Source: Geoanaerobacter sp964528055
Lineage (GTDB): Bacteria > Desulfobacterota > Desulfuromonadia > Geobacterales > DSM-12255
Assembly: GCA_964528055.1 (NCBI GenBank)
Contig: CAZGQM010000002.1
Coordinates: 124,001-188,000, forward strand
Reading direction: 5' to 3'
DNA length: 64,000 bases
This document shows, piece after piece, positions 52,104 through 61,460 of this stretch. The notes beneath the pieces are model-generated. The model worked only from the letters and a program-made list of their open reading frames with translations. It was not told where the DNA came from and ran no database searches. Position numbers and translations under genes: made by a program. How positions within the stretch are numbered: the stretch's first letter is position 1; the number at the start of each line of letters is the position of its first letter.

Positions 52104-53987
52104 ATGACAAGCACTACTTTAGAATTACGTGAGAAAATTATCTTGGTCGGGATTTACATTGAAGGGATCTATCCTCCTGGGGATATGTCGGTTGTTCCGC
52201 ATTTATTGGCACCGGCCATACTAAAGGCAAGCGCAGATAGCGACCCCGAGATAGTGCGGCGGTACGAAATAGTCGTCGAAAATATTCCAGCATCTCTCGA
52301 TAATGAAGCGGTTGTCGAATTTATAACAGCGCACACCCCTGTGGCGGTTGGCTTTTCGGCTCATATCTGGAATATCGAGCTCATCCGAAAGAGTGCAAAG
52401 ATCCTCCGGGCTAAATGTCCTGCGGTGAAGATCTTTGTCGGCGGCCCTGAAGTTACCTACATGCCTGTTGAATTTCTTGAAAACAATAGAGAATTCGATT
52501 TTGTTGTATGCGGCAGCGGAGAAGAAAGGCTGAAAGCCCTTTTGAAGAATGGTTTAAGGCCTGATGTTGAACCACGCGTTTCACGGGTTACCTATAGGGA
52601 TGACAGCGGAAATATCATTGTAGGATGCCAACCGGATTCTCTTGTCCCGGAAGACCTTTCTAAAATCCCGTCACCTTTTCAAACCGGAGTGATTAACTTA
52701 AACGATGGCAAACGCCATTGTGTCTTTATTGAAACCTACCGAGGCTGCATATTCAAATGCGGCTATTGCATGTGGATGGGTGAAAATCAGGACAAAAAGC
52801 TCAACCTTTTCCCTATTGAGCAGGTACTTAAGGACCTGGAGATCATCTATAACAATCCGAACGTAGCGGCTGTCTACTTCATCGATGCGTGTATTTTTTA
52901 TACCAAAGAGAGAGCCAAGGCGATTACTGACACCATCTCCAAGTGTAAATATAAAATTCCTACTACCTTGACACTTGATATTGCCTTTATGGATGAGTCC
53001 GCCGTGCACTCTGTCAAGCAACTGGAGCTTTCGCAGCATAAGTTCCATTTTGGGATGCAGAGTGTGAATATGGAAACTATGCAGCTTATGAATCGAAAGG
53101 TTGGTCCGCATTTATTTCGCAAGCGTGTGGACATGATGCGGGGAATCGTCCCGGATCTTGAATTGAGCCTTGATCTTATTTACGGTTTGCCGGGCGATAC
53201 ATTTTATACCTTCAGAAAGACGGTTGATTTTGCCCTAAGTCTCTCTCCGATCAAACTTAATCTATCGCCTCTTGTGTTGCTGCCTGGTTCTACTTTTTGG
53301 ATGGAGAAGGAGAAACACGGATTTGTCTATGAGCAGGCACCTCCATTCCTTGTGCACTGGAACAAGACCTACTCTGCTGAAGACATGCGTAAAACCAGGA
53401 GGTTCGTATTAGGTGTGATCATGATCATGTATTTCCGGGCAATTCGGGAGACGATCTTTGAGATGACCAAGAACTACATTGAAACGGTGATTGAAGAAGC
53501 GATTACCTCAAATGACTTTGCCTCAGGAGATGAAACAGAGTTCAACGCCAATCATTTTCACAGCAGGGTGGGAATTTTTGAGTTGTTCATTGATAAATTT
53601 GAAAAACGATCCGGAGTGTGTTTGGACGTCGACAGCAGCACTGGCTCTGATCGATGTTCCGCAATAAATTATAACTTTATCAGAAAATCAACAATGGATG
53701 AGATAGCTAAGCCGATTAATGCGCTCTGCGCCTACCAGGTGATGCTTGAGATATTGCATGAAGCCGGTCGAGATGATTTAAACAGGGATATCGAGCTTGG
53801 AATACGATATTATCAGTTGATCTCGAGTAATTCGCACGATTCTCTAAAGCAATGTGCGCAGGAAATCGGAGATAAAGAGTGCAATCGCCTCAAGTTCAGT
53901 TGGGTGGTTTCATCAGAAATCCAGCATAAGGATTTCGAACTAGAGGTTTCCCAGACAACCGCGGGTGGCATTGGAATCTTGTGTTAG
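52104..53987 (+). CDS. B12-binding-type radical SAM enzyme (set of three)
   Basis: 627 residues. The N-terminal B12-type domain has GFSAHIWNIELIRK (about 95-108) and KIFVGGPEVTYMP; the radical SAM motif is C215-IFK-C219-GY-C222. The H-x-x-G loop of methionine-synthase-like B12 domains is not evident, which is common in this class. ATG 52104 is placed by GGAGAGGA just upstream; TTG 52083 is unlikely. It shares the FS-x3-WN signature with the genes at 54052 and 57452, so the three are paralogues. Substrate unknown. Confidence 0.85.
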   Translation: MTSTTLELREKIILVGIYIEGIYPPGDMSVVPHLLAPAILKASADSDPEIVRRYEIVVENIPASLDNEAVVEFITAHTPVAVGFSAHIWNIELIRKSAKILRAKCPAVKIFVGGPEVTYMPVEFLENNREFDFVVCGSGEERLKALLKNGLRPDVEPRVSRVTYRDDSGNIIVGCQPDSLVPEDLSKIPSPFQTGVINLNDGKRHCVFIETYRGCIFKCGYCMWMGENQDKKLNLFPIEQVLKDLEIIYNNPNVAAVYFIDACIFYTKERAKAITDTISKCKYKIPTTLTLDIAFMDESAVHSVKQLELSQHKFHFGMQSVNMETMQLMNRKVGPHLFRKRVDMMRGIVPDLELSLDLIYGLPGDTFYTFRKTVDFALSLSPIKLNLSPLVLLPGSTFWMEKEKHGFVYEQAPPFLVHWNKTYSAEDMRKTRRFVLGVIMIMYFRAIRETIFEMTKNYIETVIEEAITSNDFASGDETEFNANHFHSRVGIFELFIDKFEKRSGVCLDVDSSTGSDRCSAINYNFIRKSTMDEIAKPINALCAYQVMLEILHEAGRDDLNRDIELGIRYYQLISSNSHDSLKQCAQEIGDKECNRLKFSWVVSSEIQHKDFELEVSQTTAGGIGILC

Positions 53988-54051
53988 CTTGATCGATATC
54001 AGTTCCTGAATAATGGCGATCATAAATCAATTAGGCCGGAAGTAACGGAGC

Positions 54052-56025
54052 ATGAAAAACAACATCTACATAGCCCAATTTGGGACCGGATCGAATATTA
54101 ATCTACTGCCGCTAGCAGCGGGTCAGCTTTACTCTCGTTTGCGATGCGATCAGGAGTTACTGGGTAGCTACAATCTTGCTGAAATCATCTTCAGGAGAGA
54201 AAATCCGGAAGTGCTGGCATCACGACTCGAACACGTTGCGGTTATTGGTTTCTCCTGTTTTCTGTGGAATCTTAACATCTCCCGGCAGGTAGCCGAAGCT
54301 GTCCGTGCGAACTTTCCCCAGGCGCTTATTATTGCAGGAGGTCCTGCAATACCAAAGACCGGTACTCCCATGCGCGATTTTCTCACGGACAATCCCGCTA
54401 TTGACGTGATTTGTACCGGTGAAGGGGAAGACGTATTTGTTCAACTCTGCACGGCATTACTTCGTCAGGAGTCGTTCGAGTCTATTCCAGGTATTATTTA
54501 CCGGGACCGCACTACGAGAAGCGTAAAAACGTCTGCGCCGGAAGTGAGCCCCTGCCTGGAGCAGCTCACGTCGCCCTATCTCGACGGCACCTTTGACGAC
54601 TTTTATGAAGCACACCAGTCAGAATTTTCGGGTATCTGCTGGGAAACTAACCGCGGGTGTCCCTACGAGTGTACCTATTGCACCTGGGGGAATCTCCCGT
54701 CACATCAGATGCGCTTGAAGCCGATGGAACAGGTCCGAGGAGAAATTGAGTGGATCGGCAGGCACAAAATCCGCTACATAGCCATGGCCGACTCGAACTT
54801 CGGCATTATGCACCGCGACATTGAAATCAGCCGAATGCTCGCCGAATGTAAAAAAACCTATGGATTCCCTCTGTTTATCGGCGTGAGCTGGGCCAAACAT
54901 GCCCCTGGCAGGGTAATTGAGATCGGCCGCATTTTGAAGGCAGCCGGCATAGGCTTCCGTGTGACCCTTTCATTGCAGAGCCTTAACAGCACTGTTGTCA
55001 AAGCCGTAAAGCGCTCTAACTATGATAACGATGAATTCAGGCAGATCAAGGACGACTATCACCGCAACCACTTTTATTCATACACGGAGCTCATTCTTGG
55101 GCTGCCGCTCGAGACGTATCAGTCATATCTGCAGGGCATCGAGTTGTCATTGAGTCCTTCAGTGTTTGAACAGTTGTATATTTACCCGCTGTTTCTGTTT
55201 CCAAACACCAGCATGGCAACCAAAGAAAGCCGCGAGTGCTATGGGCTTAAAACAAAGGTAATTCCCAATCGCTACACAAAAAGCAAGGGAATAGTCCAAG
55301 TTCAGGAGAACGTGGAAATTGTGGTCGGGACGTCTACCATGCTGAATCAACAGTGGATTGAAGCATTCGTAACGGGGTATTATGCCCTGGCGCTTCATGA
55401 CGATCGGCTGGCATTCTTCATTCTGCGCTTTCTGAAAAAAATGTTCGGTGTTGGAATTACGGAACTGATTGCATACGCGTGGAATGCCTCCAACTCCACT
55501 GAGTATCCTACGGTTACGAAATCGTTCCGACGCCTTGAACAGTGTGCCCTGTCAGTACAGGAAAAGGGCGAATCTCATTTGATTGAACCTGTCCCATACG
55601 GCGGGATTCCCTATGACCCTCCGGACGGTATTTTCCTTGAACTGCTGATGGAGAGGACTCCATTTTATGCAGAATTTTTCAGCATCATGTGCGCTTATCT
55701 TGAAGAACGGGAAATCAGTTTTGACCGGCACGTCCTTGCAGACCTTTTTCTCTTCCAGAAAGCGATCATTGCTCATCCCGACGGCCCTTTTTGTGATGAA
55801 ATAGACCTTGACTACAACTGGGTTGACTATTTCAAGTATACATTCGGTGCACCGGAAATAGTGATGAAACCGGCAAAGAGCAAGCTCCGCATCATTGATA
55901 CGAAACCCTCACACGGCAATCCGGTTGATTTTCTCAAGAATCATTTTGAAGTACGCGGCGTTCCGCCTTTTTTTGAACTCCATAACAATGGTGTGCGAGT
56001 ATTTCCATCTCAATTGGATATATAA
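54052..56025 (+). CDS. B12-binding-type radical SAM enzyme (set of three)
   Basis: 657 residues. The N-terminal domain has GFSCFLWNLNISRQ and LIIAGGPAIPKTG; the core motif is C203-PYE-C207-TY-C210, followed by ADSNFGIMHRDIEI. Similar in plan to 52104 and 57452, with a C-terminal helical region of about 200 residues that is not recognised. A methylation of a carbon, or another radical reaction, is likely by family. It precedes the HemN-like gene by 20 nt, suggesting a shared transcript. Confidence 0.85.
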   Translation: MKNNIYIAQFGTGSNINLLPLAAGQLYSRLRCDQELLGSYNLAEIIFRRENPEVLASRLEHVAVIGFSCFLWNLNISRQVAEAVRANFPQALIIAGGPAIPKTGTPMRDFLTDNPAIDVICTGEGEDVFVQLCTALLRQESFESIPGIIYRDRTTRSVKTSAPEVSPCLEQLTSPYLDGTFDDFYEAHQSEFSGICWETNRGCPYECTYCTWGNLPSHQMRLKPMEQVRGEIEWIGRHKIRYIAMADSNFGIMHRDIEISRMLAECKKTYGFPLFIGVSWAKHAPGRVIEIGRILKAAGIGFRVTLSLQSLNSTVVKAVKRSNYDNDEFRQIKDDYHRNHFYSYTELILGLPLETYQSYLQGIELSLSPSVFEQLYIYPLFLFPNTSMATKESRECYGLKTKVIPNRYTKSKGIVQVQENVEIVVGTSTMLNQQWIEAFVTGYYALALHDDRLAFFILRFLKKMFGVGITELIAYAWNASNSTEYPTVTKSFRRLEQCALSVQEKGESHLIEPVPYGGIPYDPPDGIFLELLMERTPFYAEFFSIMCAYLEEREISFDRHVLADLFLFQKAIIAHPDGPFCDEIDLDYNWVDYFKYTFGAPEIVMKPAKSKLRIIDTKPSHGNPVDFLKNHFEVRGVPPFFELHNNGVRVFPSQLDI

Positions 56026-56045
56026 AAAATCCCGGAAAGAATCCT

Positions 56046-57455
56046 ATGAGCAGACTTCATGAAACTCGCCTTACTGAACTTTTCATCAAATATTCAACAG
56101 TCGGACCCTACTATACCAGTTATCCAACCGGTAAAGCCTGGTCGGAAAGTTTTACGGAACATGACTACCGCAACGCGCTTGTGGAGCTGTTAGGCCAAAA
56201 AACGCCGATTTCTCTCTATATCCATTTCCCATTTTGCATCAGACGCTGCAGATTCTGCTTCTGCTACACGACAGTTACTCACGATAGAACCCGAATCAGC
56301 TCATTTATTGCTATGCTGCAAAATGAAGTAGCTCTTTTTCAACAGCTGTTAAAGAGCTATTCCATAACCCCCAATATCCAGGAGATTCATTTGGGTGGCG
56401 GTTCACCCTCTTTCTTGGAGCCTGAGGAGTTCACTGCCCTGATCCGGATTTTGAATCCGCTGCTTGATACAAAAAAGCTGTCTGAATTCACCGTGGAGAT
56501 TGATGCAATTACCATTACCAGAGTCAAGCTCCAGCATTTTGCCGAAGCCGGTGTCAACCGGATTTCTTTCGGTATTCAGGACTTTGATCCACATGTGCAA
56601 ACGGCAATCGGCCGAATTCAGTCACCAGAACTCATTGCCGGATTATTAACGCCGGACATTCGCGAACAATTCAAAAGCGTCAATTTCGATCTCATGTACG
56701 GACTGCCACTTCAGACGCGAGAGACATTCCGTGCAACAATTGAAGAAACCATTAAACTGCAGCCTGACAGGCTTGCCATTTACAATTATTTCCACATGCC
56801 GGAAATCTACTCGCATCAATCATCAATAAACAGGGACGACTTACCTGAAGACGCGGAAAAATACATGATCTTTCTTGAGGCGTCTGAACTCCTCAATCAA
56901 CACGGCTACGACTCAATCGGGATTGATCATTTTGCAAAAACGTCTGATGAACTCTCCATAGCTAAAACAAATCGGCGGCTTTGCAGGCATTTTATGGGCT
57001 ATATCGCGGGCAGAGCTCCTCATGTAATCGGGCTGGGCCCCTCAAGCTTGGGAGGGTTTTCACGCTATTACACACAAAATGTTTATTCGATTGACGACTA
57101 TGACAGTTCTCTGCATAAGGGGGTTTTCCCACTGCTGCGGGGCTATCGGCTGAGTGATGACGACATCCTGAGAAGGGAACTTATCAATGAATTGTTTTGT
57201 TATTTCTCAGTGAATTTCAAAAACATTGAGTCTGTTTTCGGAATATGCTTCTCTACATACTTTGCAAAGGAGCTGGATCTGCTTCAACCATTTATTGCTG
57301 ATGGTATCGTTGCTGTTTCAGGTCATGCTATCCAGATAACACCTGGAGCTGAACTGTTTGTCCGTCATGTCTGTGCTGCATTTGACACCTATTACACCAG
57401 AGATTCCGCACCGTATGTTCCGGTGGTCCAGAGAAGTGGAAAGGATCCGTCATGA
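56046..57455 (+). CDS. HemN-like radical SAM protein
   Basis: 469 residues, similar along its full length to oxygen-independent coproporphyrinogen III oxidase (HemN). YYTSYPTGKAWSESFTEHDY, the cluster motif C64-x3-C68-x2-C71-x-C73, GGGSPS, VEID, GIQDFD and DLMYGLP all match the SAM-binding residues of HemN, including the glutamine, arginine and aspartate that coordinate the SAM molecules. The motif after the cysteines (YTTVTHD) differs from HemN. It may be a true HemN, or a HemN-type methylase acting on another substrate; its place among B12-type radical SAM genes favours the latter. ATG 57452 overlaps its stop. Confidence 0.85.
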   Translation: MSRLHETRLTELFIKYSTVGPYYTSYPTGKAWSESFTEHDYRNALVELLGQKTPISLYIHFPFCIRRCRFCFCYTTVTHDRTRISSFIAMLQNEVALFQQLLKSYSITPNIQEIHLGGGSPSFLEPEEFTALIRILNPLLDTKKLSEFTVEIDAITITRVKLQHFAEAGVNRISFGIQDFDPHVQTAIGRIQSPELIAGLLTPDIREQFKSVNFDLMYGLPLQTRETFRATIEETIKLQPDRLAIYNYFHMPEIYSHQSSINRDDLPEDAEKYMIFLEASELLNQHGYDSIGIDHFAKTSDELSIAKTNRRLCRHFMGYIAGRAPHVIGLGPSSLGGFSRYYTQNVYSIDDYDSSLHKGVFPLLRGYRLSDDDILRRELINELFCYFSVNFKNIESVFGICFSTYFAKELDLLQPFIADGIVAVSGHAIQITPGAELFVRHVCAAFDTYYTRDSAPYVPVVQRSGKDPS

Positions 57456-59509
57456 CCGCCGATCCCCTGAATTCGTCTCGGGTGAAAAGTCCTGCTGGCA
57501 GACCAGGAAACATACTTTTTGCGGACCTGTCTCATGTGGGTCATGCCTGCAATGCCGTCCCGTATGGTATCTCACTGGTGGCGGCCTACGCGCTTGAAAA
57601 GCTCGGCCCGGAAATAACGGCAACAGTGGTGAAATGTCCGACAGAGCTGGCCCGTCACTTGGACTTGACGGAACCGGACATTGTCTGTTTTTCTACGTAC
57701 ATATGGAACACAGAAATTTCCCGTGCCTTCGCCTTACGCATCAAAGAACGTTATACGTCCTGCGTCACTGTTTTTGGAGGGCCGAATTTCCCCCTCGACC
57801 AGGTGGAGCAGGAAGCATTGCTGCGTGACCATCCTGAAATTGATTTCTATGTGTATCGGGAGGGAGAGACCGCTTTCTTCACGCTCTACCAGGCGCTCAA
57901 ACAGCATGAATTCGATGCTGATACGCTGCGTAATCATGGCACTGCCCTGCCAGGGTGTTATTATATACACAACGGCACGTTAATTGATGGCGGCTCGCCA
58001 CACCGGATTGAATCACTTGACGATATTCCCTCACCCTATCTAACCGGCCTCTGCGATCATTTCCTTGAAAATGGGTATACCCCGATCATCCAAACAACCC
58101 GTGGATGCCCGTTTCACTGTTCCTTCTGTCAGGAAGGAAACGAGTATTTCAACCCTATCAGGCGCTATAGTGTTGAAAGAGTAGTACAAGAATTATGGTA
58201 TCTCGCCCGGCGTTCGGTGGTAAAAACACTACAAGTCGCAGATTCAAACTTTGGAATGTTTGATGAAGACATTGAAATCGCCCGCGCGATTTCAATTATT
58301 CAACAATCCCTCAACTGGCCGGCATATTTTGTCGGAATTGGCGCGAAAAACAATAAAAAACGGGCGTTGGAAGCTGCCGCTCTGATCAAGGGGGCCATGT
58401 TAAGCGCTGCGATCCAATCTTCTGACCCCAATGTTTTGCGAAATGTCAGACGACAGAATGTATCATTATCAGAGATGATCCAGATGGTGATTGAGCAGGA
58501 GTTCAGTGAAACGCACAGTTTCTCGGAGATCATTCTTGGTCTCCCAGGAGATACCAGGCAGGCACATATTCATTCGATGTGCGAGTTGATTGACGCAGGC
58601 ATCCATGTGGTGCGCTCCCACCAGCTTATTATGTTGCCAGGTTCTGAGATTTCAAGCCCGGAATACCGTAAACAATTTGGTTTGCAAACACGGTTCAGGG
58701 TAATGCATAACACAGCCGAGCCCGTTACACTGTTTGGGAAAACATTCACCGCTCCTGAAATAGATGAAATCTGTGTTGCAAGCTCTACTCTGGTTTTTCA
58801 GGATTATCTGGAATGCCGACTTTTTGATTTGACGGTTGAGATATTTTATAACAATGGCCTATTTCTCGAGTTATATTCTTTTCTGAAATCTAAGGGGATT
58901 CTCATCTCTGAGTTTATCTGCCATGTACACAAACATGTGTATGAGCACCCCGTTCTCAAGGAACTGTATGATGCCTTTTTGGTTGATACTGCTGAGTTGT
59001 GGGACAACAAGGAAGAATTGACGTATTTTCTCAGCAATCCCGGCGTACTTGAACGTTATTCGAATGGAGAACTGGGGCGGAATGAACAACTGGCCTATAA
59101 GTCCTTGGCCATTTTGGAGCATATGGATCTGTTGATAGAGCATGCGTATCGTATGGCAAAAGATATGTTATCTGTTTCAGGAGTATTGACCCACTCAGGA
59201 GGTAATTATCTTGAGGAACTGCAGCGATTCGACATGTTACGGAAACTGGATCCGTTCTCTTGCGAAGAACGCCGCAGAGGGTCATTCAGGTATGACTTTG
59301 TCGCGCTTAGCAACAGGGGATTCAAGGTGCCTCCTGAAGAATATATGCTTAGCGAAGATATTGTCTTATTATTTCACCACACGCCGGAACAACATGATTT
59401 TGCAAAGAATGTGAGCACGTTATTAAAAAAGGGATTACATGGTTATGCTGCAATCATCAGTTCGAACCCTAAGATACGTGAATATTTCAGGGTGTTTTAT
59501 GCTGAGTAA
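57452..59509 (+). CDS. B12-binding-type radical SAM enzyme (set of three)
   Basis: 685 residues. CFSTYIWNTEISRA and VFGGPNFP are in the N-terminal B12-type domain; the cluster motif is C219-PFH-C223-SF-C226. It is paralogous to 52104 and 54052 but has a longer C-terminal region (about 480-685) that is partly helical and unrecognised. The start overlaps the HemN-like gene by 4 nt (ATGA). No auxiliary cysteines are obvious. Function unknown; probably carbon-centred radical chemistry on a glycan precursor. Confidence 0.85.
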   Translation: MTADPLNSSRVKSPAGRPGNILFADLSHVGHACNAVPYGISLVAAYALEKLGPEITATVVKCPTELARHLDLTEPDIVCFSTYIWNTEISRAFALRIKERYTSCVTVFGGPNFPLDQVEQEALLRDHPEIDFYVYREGETAFFTLYQALKQHEFDADTLRNHGTALPGCYYIHNGTLIDGGSPHRIESLDDIPSPYLTGLCDHFLENGYTPIIQTTRGCPFHCSFCQEGNEYFNPIRRYSVERVVQELWYLARRSVVKTLQVADSNFGMFDEDIEIARAISIIQQSLNWPAYFVGIGAKNNKKRALEAAALIKGAMLSAAIQSSDPNVLRNVRRQNVSLSEMIQMVIEQEFSETHSFSEIILGLPGDTRQAHIHSMCELIDAGIHVVRSHQLIMLPGSEISSPEYRKQFGLQTRFRVMHNTAEPVTLFGKTFTAPEIDEICVASSTLVFQDYLECRLFDLTVEIFYNNGLFLELYSFLKSKGILISEFICHVHKHVYEHPVLKELYDAFLVDTAELWDNKEELTYFLSNPGVLERYSNGELGRNEQLAYKSLAILEHMDLLIEHAYRMAKDMLSVSGVLTHSGGNYLEELQRFDMLRKLDPFSCEERRRGSFRYDFVALSNRGFKVPPEEYMLSEDIVLLFHHTPEQHDFAKNVSTLLKKGLHGYAAIISSNPKIREYFRVFYAE

Positions 59510-59563
59510 CGTGTGTCCGTATCCCGGTCACATCCAGCAAGCCTTTAAACGTGGCGGGTTAAC

Positions 59564-61423
59564 ATGATTTCAGTGATTGTATACGGTCGTAACGACTCCT
59601 ACGGCTACAACCTGCCAAAACGCGCTGCCATCAGTATCAACTGTATTGCAAGTCTTTTGAACGATCCGAAAGACGAAATCATCTTCGTAGACTGCAATAC
59701 TCCCAATGATATTCCGACGTTTCCAGAATCGATCTCGGACACCTTGACTCCGGCAGCCAAGAGGATGCTTCGAGTGCTTCGAGTACGACCGGAGCAGTAC
59801 GAGCGCGGAAAGAATGGATGCAAATTCAAAGTACTGGAACCACTCTGCCGCAATATTGCCATCCGTAGAAGTGATCCCAACAATCGCTGGATACTGAACA
59901 CCAATACCGACATGGTATTCACTCCTGTGACAGACGGCCAATCGCTCTCTTCGATTTTCAGTGGTCTTCTGGATGGTTTCTATGAACTTCCCCGTTTCGA
60001 GATGCCGGAATCATTATGGGAGTCGGCAGACCGGTTGGACCCCATCGCCACAATCGCATCTTTCAAGCACTGGGGCTTGCGTCTACACATCAGCAAAATC
60101 ATAAATGCAAGTAAGGAAACTCTTTTTGACGGACCAGGTGATTTTCAACTCTGTCTGAGAAGTCAGCTTTTTCAGATACACGGCATGGATGAAGAAATGG
60201 TGCTTGGCTGGCATGTGGACAGCAACCTTTGCAAGCGGATGTGGTTACTGAATGGTGAAACAAGGACTCTGCTGGATTGCCTGCATGCGTTTCACTGCGA
60301 CCATACGCGCATACAGACAGTCTACCATCTAGCTGGAAAATCAACGGAAAATAGTTTTGCCGATTTCTTTGTCAATGTTACGTCACCACATTTACCTGAA
60401 CAGGCGGCCAGTTGGGGGATGCCAGGCGAGGAGATAGAAGAGATTCGGTTGAATGGATGCCATACGTCAAGGCTCTCCTCCATACTTGAACGGATATTGC
60501 CGGGTATGGATACCCCAATTTATGGACAGACTAACGCAGATGGATTCGATACCGGTCTCTATTATGACGACGAACATGTATTCCCGTATCTTGCCGATAT
60601 AATAGTTAACCTTTCTAAACATGTGCAGATCGGTTATTTCGGAAGTAATCTGCGGATGCTCTCCCTTCTGGCTGAATTGAGGCAACAGCTTGGCCATGCC
60701 GGAAAGATCATGTATAACACTGGCCTGCTGGCATCAAATTCATCTTTCACCGGTTGCACTCCAACTTCAATAGAAGATATTCATTCAGAGGCGAGCGCAT
60801 TCATTTTTGATCTCTCTATGAAGCACCTTCCCTCAATATCTAACGAGAACGGCTTGCCGATTCCCGACAAATGTCCGCAGGTCGTCCGGTTTGTCCGCCA
60901 GATGAGAGATGTGATAATTGAGACCGCTCACAATGAAAAGAACGTCGCCTGCAATCAGGGTTTGCTCAGGCCTGCCATTTTCATAGGGAGCCATTACACG
61001 AGCTTTGACCCCACGATTACGACACTTTTTTCATGTGCTATGACACCTGCATCTACGCATATCAGAAGTGGGGTTCTCTCCCCTGATGCTTTCACTGGGC
61101 CACCACCCGCTATGCCACTTCATTTCTATTCGATAGGTGCCGGGCTGCACGATAAGATTATATGGATATCGAAACAGCAAAAGACTTCTGTAAGCATTGA
61201 CCAGGTGCAATTGGCTGACGCTCTCTTCAAGATGTTTGCTGAGGCAGCTGAGAAACAAAGAGCACTGGATGCCTTGGAAACTCTTCTGAGTTTTGACGCA
61301 GGTCGTGGGATGTTGGAGATGCAGATCGAGATTGCGAAGATCAATGGTGTGCCAGAACAGGGGGAGGCGCTGCGCAATTTCATCAATGAGTATGAAAAGC
61401 GTCCCTATTTGAAAACAGAATGA
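59564..61423 (+). CDS. Probable GT-A type glycosyltransferase with unknown C-terminal half
   Basis: 619 residues. The beginning MISVIVYGRNDSYGYNLPKRAAISINCIASLL and WILNTNTDMVF (about 110-120) resemble a GT-A fold with a D-x-D-like metal site; the FELPRFEMPE/HGMDEEMVLGWHVDSNLCKRM region fits the acceptor-proximal loop of GT2. The second half (about 320-619) shows no recognised domain; a helical tail from about 540 may be TPR-like. Preceded by a 54-nt gap with no clear signal. The assignment as a glycosyltransferase is moderately secure. Confidence 0.65.
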   Translation: MISVIVYGRNDSYGYNLPKRAAISINCIASLLNDPKDEIIFVDCNTPNDIPTFPESISDTLTPAAKRMLRVLRVRPEQYERGKNGCKFKVLEPLCRNIAIRRSDPNNRWILNTNTDMVFTPVTDGQSLSSIFSGLLDGFYELPRFEMPESLWESADRLDPIATIASFKHWGLRLHISKIINASKETLFDGPGDFQLCLRSQLFQIHGMDEEMVLGWHVDSNLCKRMWLLNGETRTLLDCLHAFHCDHTRIQTVYHLAGKSTENSFADFFVNVTSPHLPEQAASWGMPGEEIEEIRLNGCHTSRLSSILERILPGMDTPIYGQTNADGFDTGLYYDDEHVFPYLADIIVNLSKHVQIGYFGSNLRMLSLLAELRQQLGHAGKIMYNTGLLASNSSFTGCTPTSIEDIHSEASAFIFDLSMKHLPSISNENGLPIPDKCPQVVRFVRQMRDVIIETAHNEKNVACNQGLLRPAIFIGSHYTSFDPTITTLFSCAMTPASTHIRSGVLSPDAFTGPPPAMPLHFYSIGAGLHDKIIWISKQQKTSVSIDQVQLADALFKMFAEAAEKQRALDALETLLSFDAGRGMLEMQIEIAKINGVPEQGEALRNFINEYEKRPYLKTE

Positions 61424-61460
61424 CAGTTCAATGGGGTAACAGTGCTGGAGGAACATAAGG

